From the NCBI GenBank assembly GCA_017507855.1, contig JAFWAE010000026.1, positions 62,001-126,000 of the forward strand: a stretch of DNA of 64,000 nt, read 5' to 3'. The notes under the pieces are model-generated. The model was given only the letters and a program-made list of their open reading frames with translations. It did no database searches and was not told the DNA's origin. The position numbers and the translations under genes were made by a program. Each line of letters starts with the position of its first letter. Position 1 is the first letter of the stretch. This document shows, in pieces, positions 46,142-54,946 of this stretch. Source of the DNA: Clostridia bacterium. GTDB taxonomy: Bacteria; Bacillota; Clostridia; Oscillospirales; RGIG5554.

Positions 46142-48364
46142 ATGGCAAATTTAGTCATTTTGGAATCTCCCACAAAGGCACATACCGTTAAAGGCTTTTT
46201 GGGAAGCGGATATAAGGTGGTGGCTTGCCGCGGCCACGTGCGCGACCTGCCCAAAAGCAAGCTGGGCGTAGATCTGGAAACTTTTGAGCCTTCCTATATC
46301 AACATCCGCGGAAAGGGGGAGCTCATCGACCAGCTGCGCAAGGATGCCAAAGCAGCGGGTAAGGTGTATTTGGCCACTGACCCTGACCGCGAAGGGGAAG
46401 CCATTGCCTGGCATTTGGCCGAGGTACTGCACATTCCGCCTCAGAAGGTGTGTCGCGTTACGTTTAACGAGATCACCAAAACCGCGGTGAAAGCGGGCAT
46501 CAAGGCTCCCCGCGCCATCGATATGAATTTGGTGGATTCTCAGCAAAGCCGACGTATTCTGGACCGTGTGGTGGGCTATCGCATCAGTCCGTTTTTGTGG
46601 AAAAAGGTGCGTAGCGGCCTGTCTGCCGGACGCGTGCAGTCGGTGGTCACCCGCATGATCGTGGATCGGGAGCTGGAGATCCGCGCCTTCCAACCCGAGG
46701 AATATTGGACGCTGACGGCTACCTTGAAGGCGGCCTCTTCCGCCAAGGCCTTTGAGGCCAAGTTCCACGGCACGGAGAAAAAGGCGGTGAGCGTAAAGAA
46801 CGAGGCTCAAATGAAGGCACTTCTGTCTGAATTGGAGGGCAAGGACTACACGGTCAAAACCATTAAAAAGGGCACCAAGCGCCAGAGCCCCGCCGCCCCC
46901 TTTACCACTTCCACCTTGCAGCAGGAGGCCTCTCGCAAGCTGTCCTTCCAGTCCTCCCGCACCATGCGTGTGGCGCAGGAGCTGTATGAAGGTGTGAATA
47001 TCCCCGGGGAAGGGGAAGTGGGTCTGATCACCTATATGCGTACCGACTCGCTGCGCATCTCTGCGGAGATCCAGCAGCAGGCGCTGGCCTATATCGGCGG
47101 GCAATACGGCAGTGAATACGTGCCTGCCTCTGCCCGCGTGTACAAGACTCGCGCGGGGGCACAGGATGCCCACGAAGCCATCCGTCCCACCTCCTTGGCC
47201 TTTGAGCCCTCTTCCATTCGCAAGCATTTGACTTCCGACCAGTTCCGTTTGTATAAGCTGATCTGGGACCGCTTCGTGGCCTCCCAAATGAAGGACGCGC
47301 TCATCGATACCGTCAGTGCCGATATTGCGGCGGGCAAATATATTTTCCGTGCCTCCGGCAACACGGTGAAATTCCCCGGCTTTTTAGCCGTCTACGAGGA
47401 AGGACGGGATGAAGAAAAAGAAAGGGAGGGCAAGCTGCCCGCCTTGGCCGAAGGGGAGACCTTGGTGTTGAAGGGCCTTCTTGACGAGCAAAAATTCACC
47501 CAACCTCCCTCCCGTTATACCGAGGCTTCCATGATCAAGACCATGGAGGAAAACGGCATCGGACGTCCCTCCACCTATACGCCCACCATCTCCACCATCC
47601 TGGAGCGGGGCTACGTGGAGCGTGACGGCAAGCAGCTTCGCCCCACCCCTTTGGGCGAGGTGACCACTCAGTTGATGAAGGAAAGCTTTTCCGAGATCGT
47701 GGACTACGATTTTACCGCCCGCATGGAGCAAAGTTTGGACGATATTGCTTCCGGCGAGGAGGGTGGGAACGAATTTCTCAGGGAATTTTGGAAGGGCTTC
47801 AGCGTGACCCTGGACAAGGCGGAAACGACCTTGGCCGAGGGGCGTGTGAAAGTGCCCGACGTGGAAAGCGATCAGGTCTGCGAGCTTTGCGGGCGCAAGA
47901 TGGTAGTCAAAAACGGCCGCTACGGTAAATTCTTGGCCTGCCCCGGCTATCCCGAATGCAAAAACACCCGCCCCTTGGAAAGCAATAAAAGCGTGGAGAC
48001 CGATCTGATCTGCGAGCTTTGCGGCAAGCCTATGGTGCTTAAAAGCGGTCGTTACGGCAAGTTTTACGCCTGCTCCGGCTATCCGGAGTGCAAAAATATC
48101 CGCCAGATGACCCGTGAAACGGCGGCCCTTTGCCCCAAATGTGGGGGCAAGATCCTGGCCAAACGCTCCCGTAACGGTAAGACCTATTACGGGTGTGAAA
48201 AGCATCCCACTTGCGATTTCATGACGTGGAGCGTACCTACCCAACAGGTCTGCACGGCTTGCGGAAAAAGCATTTTTGTGAAGAGTCGTGTAAAAAAGTT
48301 GGGCATTTGCCTGGCTTGCGGGCATGAGGAGCCCTTGAAGGAGAGCGAAAGTGAACAGGAATAA
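46142..48364 (+). CDS. topA: DNA topoisomerase I
   Basis: TopA relaxes negative supercoils. The 740-residue type IA enzyme has the TOPRIM domain (LVILESPTKAHTVKGFLG, then ATDPDREGEAIAWHL), the active Tyr Y298 in GLITYMRTDS, and four C-terminal cysteine ribbons. The first three have the usual topoisomerase ribbon form, and the last, CTACGKSIFVKSRVKKLGIC, is an incomplete variant. The ATG at 46142 is preferred to the one at 46136 because AAAGGA is then at 7 bases. It overlaps trmFO by 14 bases. Confidence 0.96.
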   Translation: MANLVILESPTKAHTVKGFLGSGYKVVACRGHVRDLPKSKLGVDLETFEPSYINIRGKGELIDQLRKDAKAAGKVYLATDPDREGEAIAWHLAEVLHIPPQKVCRVTFNEITKTAVKAGIKAPRAIDMNLVDSQQSRRILDRVVGYRISPFLWKKVRSGLSAGRVQSVVTRMIVDRELEIRAFQPEEYWTLTATLKAASSAKAFEAKFHGTEKKAVSVKNEAQMKALLSELEGKDYTVKTIKKGTKRQSPAAPFTTSTLQQEASRKLSFQSSRTMRVAQELYEGVNIPGEGEVGLITYMRTDSLRISAEIQQQALAYIGGQYGSEYVPASARVYKTRAGAQDAHEAIRPTSLAFEPSSIRKHLTSDQFRLYKLIWDRFVASQMKDALIDTVSADIAAGKYIFRASGNTVKFPGFLAVYEEGRDEEKEREGKLPALAEGETLVLKGLLDEQKFTQPPSRYTEASMIKTMEENGIGRPSTYTPTISTILERGYVERDGKQLRPTPLGEVTTQLMKESFSEIVDYDFTARMEQSLDDIASGEEGGNEFLREFWKGFSVTLDKAETTLAEGRVKVPDVESDQVCELCGRKMVVKNGRYGKFLACPGYPECKNTRPLESNKSVETDLICELCGKPMVLKSGRYGKFYACSGYPECKNIRQMTRETAALCPKCGGKILAKRSRNGKTYYGCEKHPTCDFMTWSVPTQQVCTACGKSIFVKSRVKKLGICLACGHEEPLKESESEQE

Positions 48365-49673
48365 AGCTTTTGTGATCGGGGCGGGGCTGGCAGGCTGCGA
48401 GGCGGCCTGGCAGCTGGCTGAACGGGGTATCAGCGTGGAATTGTACGAGCAAAAGCCCCACAAAAAAAGCCCCGCGCACAAGGCCGACACTTTTGCCGAG
48501 CTGGTCTGCTCCAACTCCCTGCGGGCGGCCAACGTGGAAAATGCGGTGGGCCTGTTGAAGGAGGAAATGCGCCGCCTCGGCTCGCTGATCATGGAGGCGG
48601 CCGATGCTTGTTCTGTGCCTGCGGGTGGAGCGCTGGCGGTGGACCGAGAGGGCTTTTCCCGGCATATTACTCAACGTATCCGCAACCATCCTTTGATCCG
48701 GGTGATCGAGGGGGAGGTGACCTGCCTGCCTGCGCAGGAAGGGGGGATCGTGGCCACCGGGCCGCTGACGGAAGGGGCGTTTTTTGAGGAGATCCAACGC
48801 CGCTTTGCCCCCAAGCAAATGCATTTTTTTGATGCGGCGGCTCCTTTGATCGAGGCAGACAGCATCAATATGAGCAAGGCCTTCCGCGCCTCGCGCTACG
48901 GAAAGGGCACGGCGGATTATCTCAACTGCCCCATGACGGAGGAGGAATACCTGCGTTTTTACGAGGCGTTGGTTACCGCAGAAGTAGCCCCTCTGCATTT
49001 GCAGGAAGAGCGGGAGCTGACGGTGTTTGAAGGCTGTATGCCCGTGGAAGTGATGGCCAAGCGCGGGCCGCAGACCCTTTGCTACGGGCCGCTCAAACCC
49101 GTGGGGCTGACCGATCCTCATACGGGAAAACGGCCCTTTGCCGTGGTGCAGCTCCGCCAGGACGATTTTGCGGCTTCTCTGTACAATATGGTGGGCTTTC
49201 AGACCCATTTGAAATTTCCCGAGCAGAAGCGTGTGTTTTCCCTGATCCCCGGGCTGGAAAACGCCCGCTTTGCCCGCTACGGTCAAATGCACCGCAATAC
49301 CTATCTGGTCTCGCCCTTGCTTTTGGACGAAAGATACCGCCTCAAGGAAGAGACATGCCTTTATTTTGCCGGGCAGATGACGGGCGTGGAAGGGTATGTG
49401 GAATCGGCGGCCTCGGGGCTTTGCGCCGGTTTGCATCTGGCCCGCGAGCTGCGGGGCATGGAGGCGATGACTTTCCCCGTGACAACGGCGCTGGGGGCTT
49501 TGGGGTCCTATATCGCCCACGCTTCGGCGGAGGATTTTCAGCCCATGAACATTAATTTCGGCATGATGCCCCCCGTTCAGGGGCGTTACAAAAGCAAAAT
49601 GGAGAAAAACCGCGTTTTGGCGGAACGCTCCCTTTCTGCTTTGGCAGAACTCTTGCCCCAAGCCGTTTTGTAA
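48351..49673 (+). CDS. trmFO: tRNA (uracil-54) methyltransferase, folate-dependent
   Basis: TrmFO makes T54 in tRNA using methylenetetrahydrofolate and FAD. The 440-residue protein has FAD motif VIGAGLAGCEAAWQLAE, SNSLRAANVENAVGLLKEEM, and the C-terminal FAGQMTGVEGYVESAASGL. The GTG at 48351 lies inside the topA 3' end, 7 bases after AAGGAG. The dprA-topA-trmFO order is a standard Firmicutes arrangement. Confidence 0.96.
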   Translation: MNRNKAFVIGAGLAGCEAAWQLAERGISVELYEQKPHKKSPAHKADTFAELVCSNSLRAANVENAVGLLKEEMRRLGSLIMEAADACSVPAGGALAVDREGFSRHITQRIRNHPLIRVIEGEVTCLPAQEGGIVATGPLTEGAFFEEIQRRFAPKQMHFFDAAAPLIEADSINMSKAFRASRYGKGTADYLNCPMTEEEYLRFYEALVTAEVAPLHLQEERELTVFEGCMPVEVMAKRGPQTLCYGPLKPVGLTDPHTGKRPFAVVQLRQDDFAASLYNMVGFQTHLKFPEQKRVFSLIPGLENARFARYGQMHRNTYLVSPLLLDERYRLKEETCLYFAGQMTGVEGYVESAASGLCAGLHLARELRGMEAMTFPVTTALGALGSYIAHASAEDFQPMNINFGMMPPVQGRYKSKMEKNRVLAERSLSALAELLPQAVL

Positions 49674-49713
49674 ATGCCTGGCGGGCAAGATGATAAATTA
49701 ATCTGAGAAACGG

Positions 49714-50730
49714 ATGATGAAGATGAAAATTGCTTTGGACGTATACGGTGCGGATCACGCCCCGGAAGAGATCCTGAAGGGGGCTTTTCTTGCCGCGGCC
49801 GACATGCCTGATGACGAGCTGATCCTGGTTGGCCTGCGCGAGGAGATGGAGCGCATTTGCACCCAACGGGGGTGGAGCGCCGGCAATGTGACCATGGAGG
49901 ATGCCACACAGGTCATCACCATGACCGACGAGCCCGCCTCCTCCGTGCGCACGAAAAAGGATTCGTCCTTGGTAAAGGCGGCACAGCTGGTGGCCCAGGG
50001 CCGTGCGGATGCCATGGTCAGCGCGGGCAACACCGGGGCCGTTTTGGCCGCCGCCACCCTGATCGTGAAGCGTATCAAAGGGGTGCGCCGCCCTGCATTG
50101 GCGCCTATTTTACCCACCTATACGGGGCAGGCTATGCTGATCGACTGCGGTGCCAACGTGGAATGCCAGCCTGAATTTTTGCGGCAGTTCGCCCTTATGG
50201 GTTCCGTGTATATGGAGAAGGTGGCGGGAATTGAAAATCCCCGCGTGGCCTTGGCCAACAACGGGGCCGAGGAAACGAAGGGCACGGATCTAGCCGTGCA
50301 GACCCATCAGATCCTCAAAACTCAGCCCATCAATTTTGTGGGCAACGCCGAAGGGCGGGATATTCCCATGGGCAAATGCGACGTGGTGGTGACCGACGGT
50401 TTTACGGGCAACCTGATCCTGAAGACCTACGAGGGTATGGGCAAATTCATCATGCTTTCCATGAAGGATATTTTCTATTCCAACCTGCGCACCAAGCTGG
50501 GGGCCCTGCTGCTGAAAAAGGAAGTGTCGGATTTCCGCAAAAAGATGGACTACACCCAGTACGGCGGGGCGCCCATTATGGGCATTTGCAAGCCCGTCAT
50601 CAAATCTCACGGCTCCTCCAAGGCCGGGGAGATCGGCAATTCCCTGCTGCAGGCCAAGCAATTTTCTCAAAGCGGGGCCATTGAAAGCATCACCCAGCTG
50701 ATGGCCCAAACCGAGGCTGCCGAAGGCTGA
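49714..50730 (+). CDS. plsX: Phosphate acyltransferase PlsX
   Basis: PlsX converts acyl-ACP to acyl-phosphate for phospholipid synthesis. The 338-residue protein has MKIALDVYGADHAPEEIL, SAGNTGAVLAAA, DCGANVECQPEFL and VVVTDGFTGNLILKTYEG, all typical. There are closely spaced ATGs at 49714, 49717 and 49723, and a weak upstream ribosome site; the last gives the most usual N-terminus. No rpmF or fapR is present. It is followed by acpP with an independent promoter. Confidence 0.95.
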   Translation: MMKMKIALDVYGADHAPEEILKGAFLAAADMPDDELILVGLREEMERICTQRGWSAGNVTMEDATQVITMTDEPASSVRTKKDSSLVKAAQLVAQGRADAMVSAGNTGAVLAAATLIVKRIKGVRRPALAPILPTYTGQAMLIDCGANVECQPEFLRQFALMGSVYMEKVAGIENPRVALANNGAEETKGTDLAVQTHQILKTQPINFVGNAEGRDIPMGKCDVVVTDGFTGNLILKTYEGMGKFIMLSMKDIFYSNLRTKLGALLLKKEVSDFRKKMDYTQYGGAPIMGICKPVIKSHGSSKAGEIGNSLLQAKQFSQSGAIESITQLMAQTEAAEG

Positions 50731-50767
50731 ACATTGAAAAAAATTACGTAAATTTTGCCCGAAAGGG

Positions 50768-50797
50768 TTGACAAAACCACCGAATTTATCATATCAT
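50768..50797 (+). promoter_or_regulatory. Promoter for acpP
   Basis: A perfect TTGACA and a TATCAT are 18 bases apart. It allows acpP-rnc to be expressed independently of plsX. Confidence 0.75.
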
Positions 50798-50831
50798 TTG
50801 GGCAGACAAAATTTTAAGGAGGCACTTTTTC

Positions 50832-51050
50832 ATGGAATTGAATAGGGTTTGCGAGATCATTGCCGACCAGTTTGGCTTGGAAAAGGACGATCTGAATGCG
50901 TCCACGACTTTTGAATCTTTAAATGCCGACTCCATCGATATCGTGGAGCTGATCATGGCCTTGGAAGAAGAATTTGACATGCCCTTTAACGACGACGAGA
51001 TCGAAAAGATCAAGACGATCGGGGACGTGGTGGCCTGCTTGAAGCAATGA
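50832..51050 (+). CDS. acpP: Acyl carrier protein
   Basis: ACP carries acyl chains on a phosphopantetheine arm. The 72-residue acidic protein has the attachment Ser S34 in NADSIDIVELIMALEEEF; the usual Leu after Ser is Ile here. The ATG follows AAGGAGG. It overlaps rnc (ATGA). Confidence 0.95.
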   Translation: MELNRVCEIIADQFGLEKDDLNASTTFESLNADSIDIVELIMALEEEFDMPFNDDEIEKIKTIGDVVACLKQ

Positions 51051-51769
51051 ATGACCTTTGGTCCTCCCGCCTTGAGGAGCTGGAAAAAGCTTGCGGCTAC
51101 GTGTTTGCGGATAAAAGCTTGCCGACACGGGCCTTTACCCACTCCTCTTACGCCAACGAGCAACGAAACGGGATGTCCAGCTACGAGCGCTTGGAATTTT
51201 TGGGCGACGCGGTGCTGGAGCTGATCACGGCGGAATTTCTGTACGAAAAGCTGCACGATCACCCGGAAGGGCAGTTGACGAAGATCCGCGCTTCGTTGGT
51301 GTGCGAGCGCACCCTCAGCCGTTTTGCCCGCCAGTTGAAGCTGGGCGAATTGATCGTGCTGGGAAAAGGAGAGGCGCAGGGAGGCGGGGCCAAGCGCGAT
51401 TCCATTTTGGCAGACGTGTTCGAGGCTTTTTTAGCGGCCCTGTATACGGAAGGCGGCTACGAGGTGGCCCGCCGATTTGTGATTCCTTTTTTGGAGGCAT
51501 CCTTGCCTGCCGCCTGTGCAGGTAAGCTTTTTTCCGACTACAAGACCGAGCTGCAGGAGCTGGTGCAAAGCAGCGGTCGGGACGAGATCTTTTACCGCGT
51601 GGTGGGGGAGCGCGGCCCCCAGCACGATTGTGTTTTTACCGTGCAAGTGTATTTAAACAGCAATCTGCTCGGGCAGGGCGAGGGGCGCAGCAAAAAGCTG
51701 GCCGAACAGGCCGCGGCGCGCCAAGCCCTTTGCCTTATGGGCGTGGAAAGCGAAAGCGAGGGCCATTAG
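51047..51769 (+). CDS. rnc: Ribonuclease III
   Basis: RNase III cuts double-stranded RNA in rRNA and mRNA processing. The 240-residue protein has the signature YERLEFLGDAVLEL (46-59) with catalytic acidic residues, SILADVFEAFLAALY carrying the second Asp/Glu pair, and a C-terminal dsRNA-binding domain (about 160-235, SDYKTELQELVQ to KLAEQAAARQAL). Its last four codons lie within the tRNA gene that follows. Confidence 0.95.
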   Translation: MNDLWSSRLEELEKACGYVFADKSLPTRAFTHSSYANEQRNGMSSYERLEFLGDAVLELITAEFLYEKLHDHPEGQLTKIRASLVCERTLSRFARQLKLGELIVLGKGEAQGGGAKRDSILADVFEAFLAALYTEGGYEVARRFVIPFLEASLPAACAGKLFSDYKTELQELVQSSGRDEIFYRVVGERGPQHDCVFTVQVYLNSNLLGQGEGRSKKLAEQAAARQALCLMGVESESEGH

Positions 51770-51836
51770 CTCAGTTGGTCAGAGCTGTCGGCTCATAACC
51801 GATTGGTCCGGGGTTCAAGTCCCTGATGGCCCACCA
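51760..51836 (+). tRNA. tRNA with CAT anticodon (elongator Met, or Ile2)
   Basis: A full 77-base cloverleaf including encoded CCA is seen: acceptor GGGCCAT with ATGGCCC, D-arm GCTC/GAGC, anticodon arm GTCGG-CTCATAA-CCGAT with anticodon CAT (51794-51796), T-arm CGGGG/CCCTG with TTCAAGT. G1-C72 pairing rules out initiator tRNA. The elongator tRNA-Met is most likely; tRNA-Ile2 with lysidine-modified C34 cannot be excluded. The first 10 bases overlap the last codons and stop of rnc. Confidence 0.93.
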
Positions 51837-51873
51837 AAGATCCCCGTTCTGAAGAACGGGGATCTTTCCTTTG
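51836..51873 (+). terminator. Terminator after the tRNA gene
   Basis: A 14-bp stem, AAAGATCCCCGTTC with its complement, closes a TGAA loop and begins at the last base of the tRNA CCA. The tail is TTTCCTTT. It ends the plsX-acpP-rnc-tRNA transcript. Confidence 0.85.
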
Positions 51874-51910
51874 GACAAAATGTTGCATTTTTGCAAAACG
51901 CGTGATTCCC

Positions 51911-51939
51911 TTGACATTTTTTCTCAAATCGTATAACAT
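51911..51939 (+). promoter_or_regulatory. Promoter for the GntP permease with direct repeat
   Basis: A perfect TTGACA is followed after 17 bases by TAACAT. Overlapping the -10 there is a direct repeat of ATCGTATA, with copies 13 bases apart, which may be an operator. Confidence 0.6.
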
Positions 51940-51995
51940 TATCGTATAGTTGCAATGAAATTGCTTGCAGAAAAATCAAATTAAGGGGAATTTGC

Positions 51996-53345
51996 ATGGA
52001 GATCGTTTCTTTGCTCGGCATCGTGTTGGGCTTGGTGGTACTGGTCCTGCTGGCATATAAGGGTCATTCCATCATTTGGGTGGCGCCCGTTTGCGCCGTG
52101 ATCGTGGCCGTGATGGGCGGGCTGAATATTTTGGACGCCTACCTGGGTGACTATATCAAGGGCGCGGCAGATTACATCGTGTCGTGGTTCCCGGCCTTTT
52201 TCTTGGGGGCCGTGTACGGCAAGCTGATGGACATGACCGGCTCTGCACGCTCGCTGGCCAATAAGATCGTATCGATCATCGGACCCAAATTTGCCTTGGC
52301 CGCGGTGACCATTCCTTGCTTGCTGATGACCTACGGTGGCGTTTCCATGTTCGTGGTGGTGTTCGTCATCTATCCCATGGGCTATGCTATTTACCGCGAG
52401 GCAGACCTGCCCCGCACGCTGATCCCCGGAGCGATCGCCTTCGGTGCATTTGGCATTACCATGACGTCCTTGCCCGGCTCTCCTCAGATCCAAAACATTA
52501 TTCCCACCCAATATTACGGCACCACGGCTACCGCGGCGCCCCTGATGGGCATCATTGCCGCCATTCTGATCGCCGTGCCCAGTTACCTGTACCTGGATTG
52601 GCGTATTCGCGACGCCCGTAAAAAGGGCCGCCATTTTGAGGAGGACCCCAAATATGCGGAAAGCGGCGCGGTGGATGCATCCAAGCTTCCCTCCTGGCAT
52701 TGGTTGAGCGGTCTGCTGCCCCTGATCGTGGTGGTGCTGATGCTCAACGTACTGCCCGGTGTGCTGAAAAATGCCGGTCTGGCTGACTGGAACACCAACC
52801 AGGCCATCGTAGTGGCTTTGGTAGGCGGTATTTTGGTCACCTGCCTGATGAATATTCGCCAATTCAAGATCCTGCTGCCCGCCATCAGCAACGGGGCTAA
52901 CAGTTCCTTGACGGCCATTATGAACACGGCCTGTGCTGTGGGCTTCGGCTCTGTGGTGAAGATGGTGCCCGGCTTTGTCGTGCTGAAGAACGCGATGCTG
53001 AACATGCCCGGATCCATTCTGTTCTCCGAAGCGGTGGCGGTCAATGTTTTGGCCGGCGCCACGGGCTCCGCATCCGGTGGTATGTCCATTGCTTTGGAAG
53101 CCCTGGCTCCCCAGTATTTGGAGAAGGCTGCCTCTATCGGCCTGAGCCCCGAGATTTTGCACCGTGTGGCTTCCGTGGCCTCCGGCGGTTTGGACACCCT
53201 GCCTCACAACGGTGCGGTACTGACTTTGTTGGCAGTGTCCAATTGCACGCATAAGGAATCCTATCTGGATATCTGCGTGACCTCCTGCATCATTCCCGTG
53301 ATCGTGTCTTTGGGGATGTCTTTTGTGTGGGGAATGTTTATTTAG
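51996..53345 (+). CDS. GntP-family permease
   Basis: This 449-residue, 12-14 segment membrane protein fits the GntP gluconate/organic-anion permease family. Typical are YGGVSMFVVVFVIYPMG and the late GLDTLPHNGAVLTLL. Members import gluconate, idonate, glycerate or ketoacids; the substrate here is unknown. It has its own promoter, and the only neighbour downstream is a metallo-hydrolase beyond a terminator. The ATG follows AAGGGG. Confidence 0.85.
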   Translation: MEIVSLLGIVLGLVVLVLLAYKGHSIIWVAPVCAVIVAVMGGLNILDAYLGDYIKGAADYIVSWFPAFFLGAVYGKLMDMTGSARSLANKIVSIIGPKFALAAVTIPCLLMTYGGVSMFVVVFVIYPMGYAIYREADLPRTLIPGAIAFGAFGITMTSLPGSPQIQNIIPTQYYGTTATAAPLMGIIAAILIAVPSYLYLDWRIRDARKKGRHFEEDPKYAESGAVDASKLPSWHWLSGLLPLIVVVLMLNVLPGVLKNAGLADWNTNQAIVVALVGGILVTCLMNIRQFKILLPAISNGANSSLTAIMNTACAVGFGSVVKMVPGFVVLKNAMLNMPGSILFSEAVAVNVLAGATGSASGGMSIALEALAPQYLEKAASIGLSPEILHRVASVASGGLDTLPHNGAVLTLLAVSNCTHKESYLDICVTSCIIPVIVSLGMSFVWGMFI

Positions 53346-53355
53346 TCGAGCATGT

Positions 53356-53390
53356 AAAAGGGGGGCTCTTTTCGTCCCCCTTTTTATTTT
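53356..53390 (+). terminator. Terminator after the GntP permease
   Basis: AAAAGGGGG and CCCCCTTTTT form a hairpin, and further T residues follow. Some read-through into the metallo-hydrolase gene 15 bases later is possible. Confidence 0.8.
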
Positions 53391-53407
53391 TTAGAGGAGA
53401 AAAGGCT

Positions 53408-54235
53408 ATGAAGATCAAATTTTTGGGAACGGCTGCTGCAGAAGGAATTCCGGCTCTATTTTGCAACTGCCGTGTGTGCCGAAATGCGCTGGAAAAACGT
53501 GGAAAAGAGGTTAAAACCCGTAGCCAGTCCATCATTGACGACAAGATCCTCATTGACTTTCCTGCCGACACGTATATGCATATGCTCTATAACGGGTTGG
53601 ATCTGAAGACCATTCACACCTGCGTGTTTACCCATTGCCACAGCGACCATTTGTATGAAAGGGATTTTTGGTGCCGTAACAAGGGGATCGGCAACGAGAT
53701 AGAGGACGTGCCCCTGAATGTGTATGTTACTCACGCCGGATATGAGCAGTGTCGCAAATTTGTAGAGCGCAACGTGTTTGACGGCCGCGTTCTGCTCAAT
53801 GAGATCCATCCCTTCGTGCCCTTTGAGGCTGAGGGCTACCGCTTTATTCCCTTGAAGGCCGACCACGACCCCGCCGCCGATCCGGTGTTTTACATCATCG
53901 AGCACGGGGATAAGACCCTACTGTACGCCAATGACACGGGGATCTTCCCCGCGGAAACGTGGGAGTATTTGGCGGGCTACGGCCGCAGGTTCGATATGGT
54001 GTCCTATGATTGCACGGGCATGATTTTGGAGAATTGCCGGCAAAGCCATATGAGTCTTTCCTCCAATGCGGAGGTGCACGAAAGACTGTGCCAAATGGGA
54101 CTTTGCGATGAAAATACCGTGGCCTATGTGAACCATTTCAGCCATAACAGCCGTGCCACTCACGAGGAATTGGTGGAGGCCGCAGACAAATACGGCTTCC
54201 GAGTGTCCTACGACGGGTTGGAAGTGGAATTTTAA
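53408..54235 (+). CDS. PhnP-like metallo-beta-lactamase-fold hydrolase
   Basis: This 275-residue protein has the PhnP-type layout: FLGTAAAEGIPALFCNC, then further cysteines (C19, C21, C24) forming the structural-zinc loop, R/S positions KTRSQSI, and the metal site HCHSDH (76-81). A later DHDPAADPVFYIIEHGD and NHFSHN supply the remaining ligands. PhnP splits cyclic ribose phosphates in phosphonate use, but no phn gene is nearby, so the substrate is open. The ATG at 53408 follows GAGGAG. Confidence 0.8.
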   Translation: MKIKFLGTAAAEGIPALFCNCRVCRNALEKRGKEVKTRSQSIIDDKILIDFPADTYMHMLYNGLDLKTIHTCVFTHCHSDHLYERDFWCRNKGIGNEIEDVPLNVYVTHAGYEQCRKFVERNVFDGRVLLNEIHPFVPFEAEGYRFIPLKADHDPAADPVFYIIEHGDKTLLYANDTGIFPAETWEYLAGYGRRFDMVSYDCTGMILENCRQSHMSLSSNAEVHERLCQMGLCDENTVAYVNHFSHNSRATHEELVEAADKYGFRVSYDGLEVEF

Positions 54236-54316
54236 GCAGTTCCTTTGTCGGCGCCCTTGCGAGTGCGCTGTCGGCCCGTCCGTTTTTGTATAAAACAACG
54301 CAAAAGAGGCGATGAT

Positions 54317-54871
54317 ATGCGTCGTAAAACATTGAAAAAAGCAGTGCTTTGTGCTTTCTTTTTAGCTTTGGGGCTGACCCTTCCTTTTTTGACGGGGCAG
54401 ATCCGTTCGGTGGGAAATATGCTGTTGCCCATGCATATTCCCGTCTTTCTTTGCGGGCTGATCTGCGGCGGTCCGTGGGGGGCGGCGGTGGGCTTTATCC
54501 TGCCGTTGTTCCGCTCGGCCCTGTTTGGCATGCCGCCCCTATATCCGGAGGCGGTGTCTATGGCCTTCGAATTGGCCGTGTACGCCGGAGCGTCCGGCCT
54601 GTTGTACGGGCGTGTGTTTCGCCGCCGTATGGGGGGACTGTATGCCTCCCTGATCGCGGCCATGGTGGCGGGACGTTTGGTATGGGGGGCTGTTAAGGCA
54701 CTGCTACTGGGATTTGGGGGGAAGGCCTTCACCCTGCAGATGTTTGTTGCGGGAGCTTTTATCAATGCCTTGCCGGGGATCGCCGTACAGCTGATTTTGA
54801 TTCCCGGGGTGATGACGGCTTTGCATTTAGTGGAGAAAAAAACGCCTATAAAGTCGGCAAATGGGCGTTGA
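54317..54871 (+). CDS. ECF transporter S component
   Basis: This 184-residue protein has about six hydrophobic segments and the block LLPMHIPVFLCGLICGGPWGAAVGF, typical of substrate-binding S components of ECF vitamin transporters. The ligand is not clear. The ATG at 54317 follows GAGG. It has no adjacent energy module. The 81-base gap upstream shows no recognisable riboswitch. Confidence 0.78.
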   Translation: MRRKTLKKAVLCAFFLALGLTLPFLTGQIRSVGNMLLPMHIPVFLCGLICGGPWGAAVGFILPLFRSALFGMPPLYPEAVSMAFELAVYAGASGLLYGRVFRRRMGGLYASLIAAMVAGRLVWGAVKALLLGFGGKAFTLQMFVAGAFINALPGIAVQLILIPGVMTALHLVEKKTPIKSANGR

Positions 54872-54896
54872 CTTTTGGCGCGCAATCCAGTATACT
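54868..54896 (+). promoter_or_regulatory. Promoter for the zinc-ribbon membrane protein
   Basis: TTGACT and TATACT are 17 bases apart. The -35 overlaps the stop codon of the S-component gene. Confidence 0.8.
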
Positions 54897-54946
54897 GAAG
54901 TCAGCAAGTCTTTTTAAAATTTGTATCTGTAAAGGGGATCGTGTAC

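Noticed and set aside
50731-50831. FapR operator before acpP
   Set aside because: No match to the TTAGTACCTAGTCTTAGTACC-like palindrome was seen by eye.
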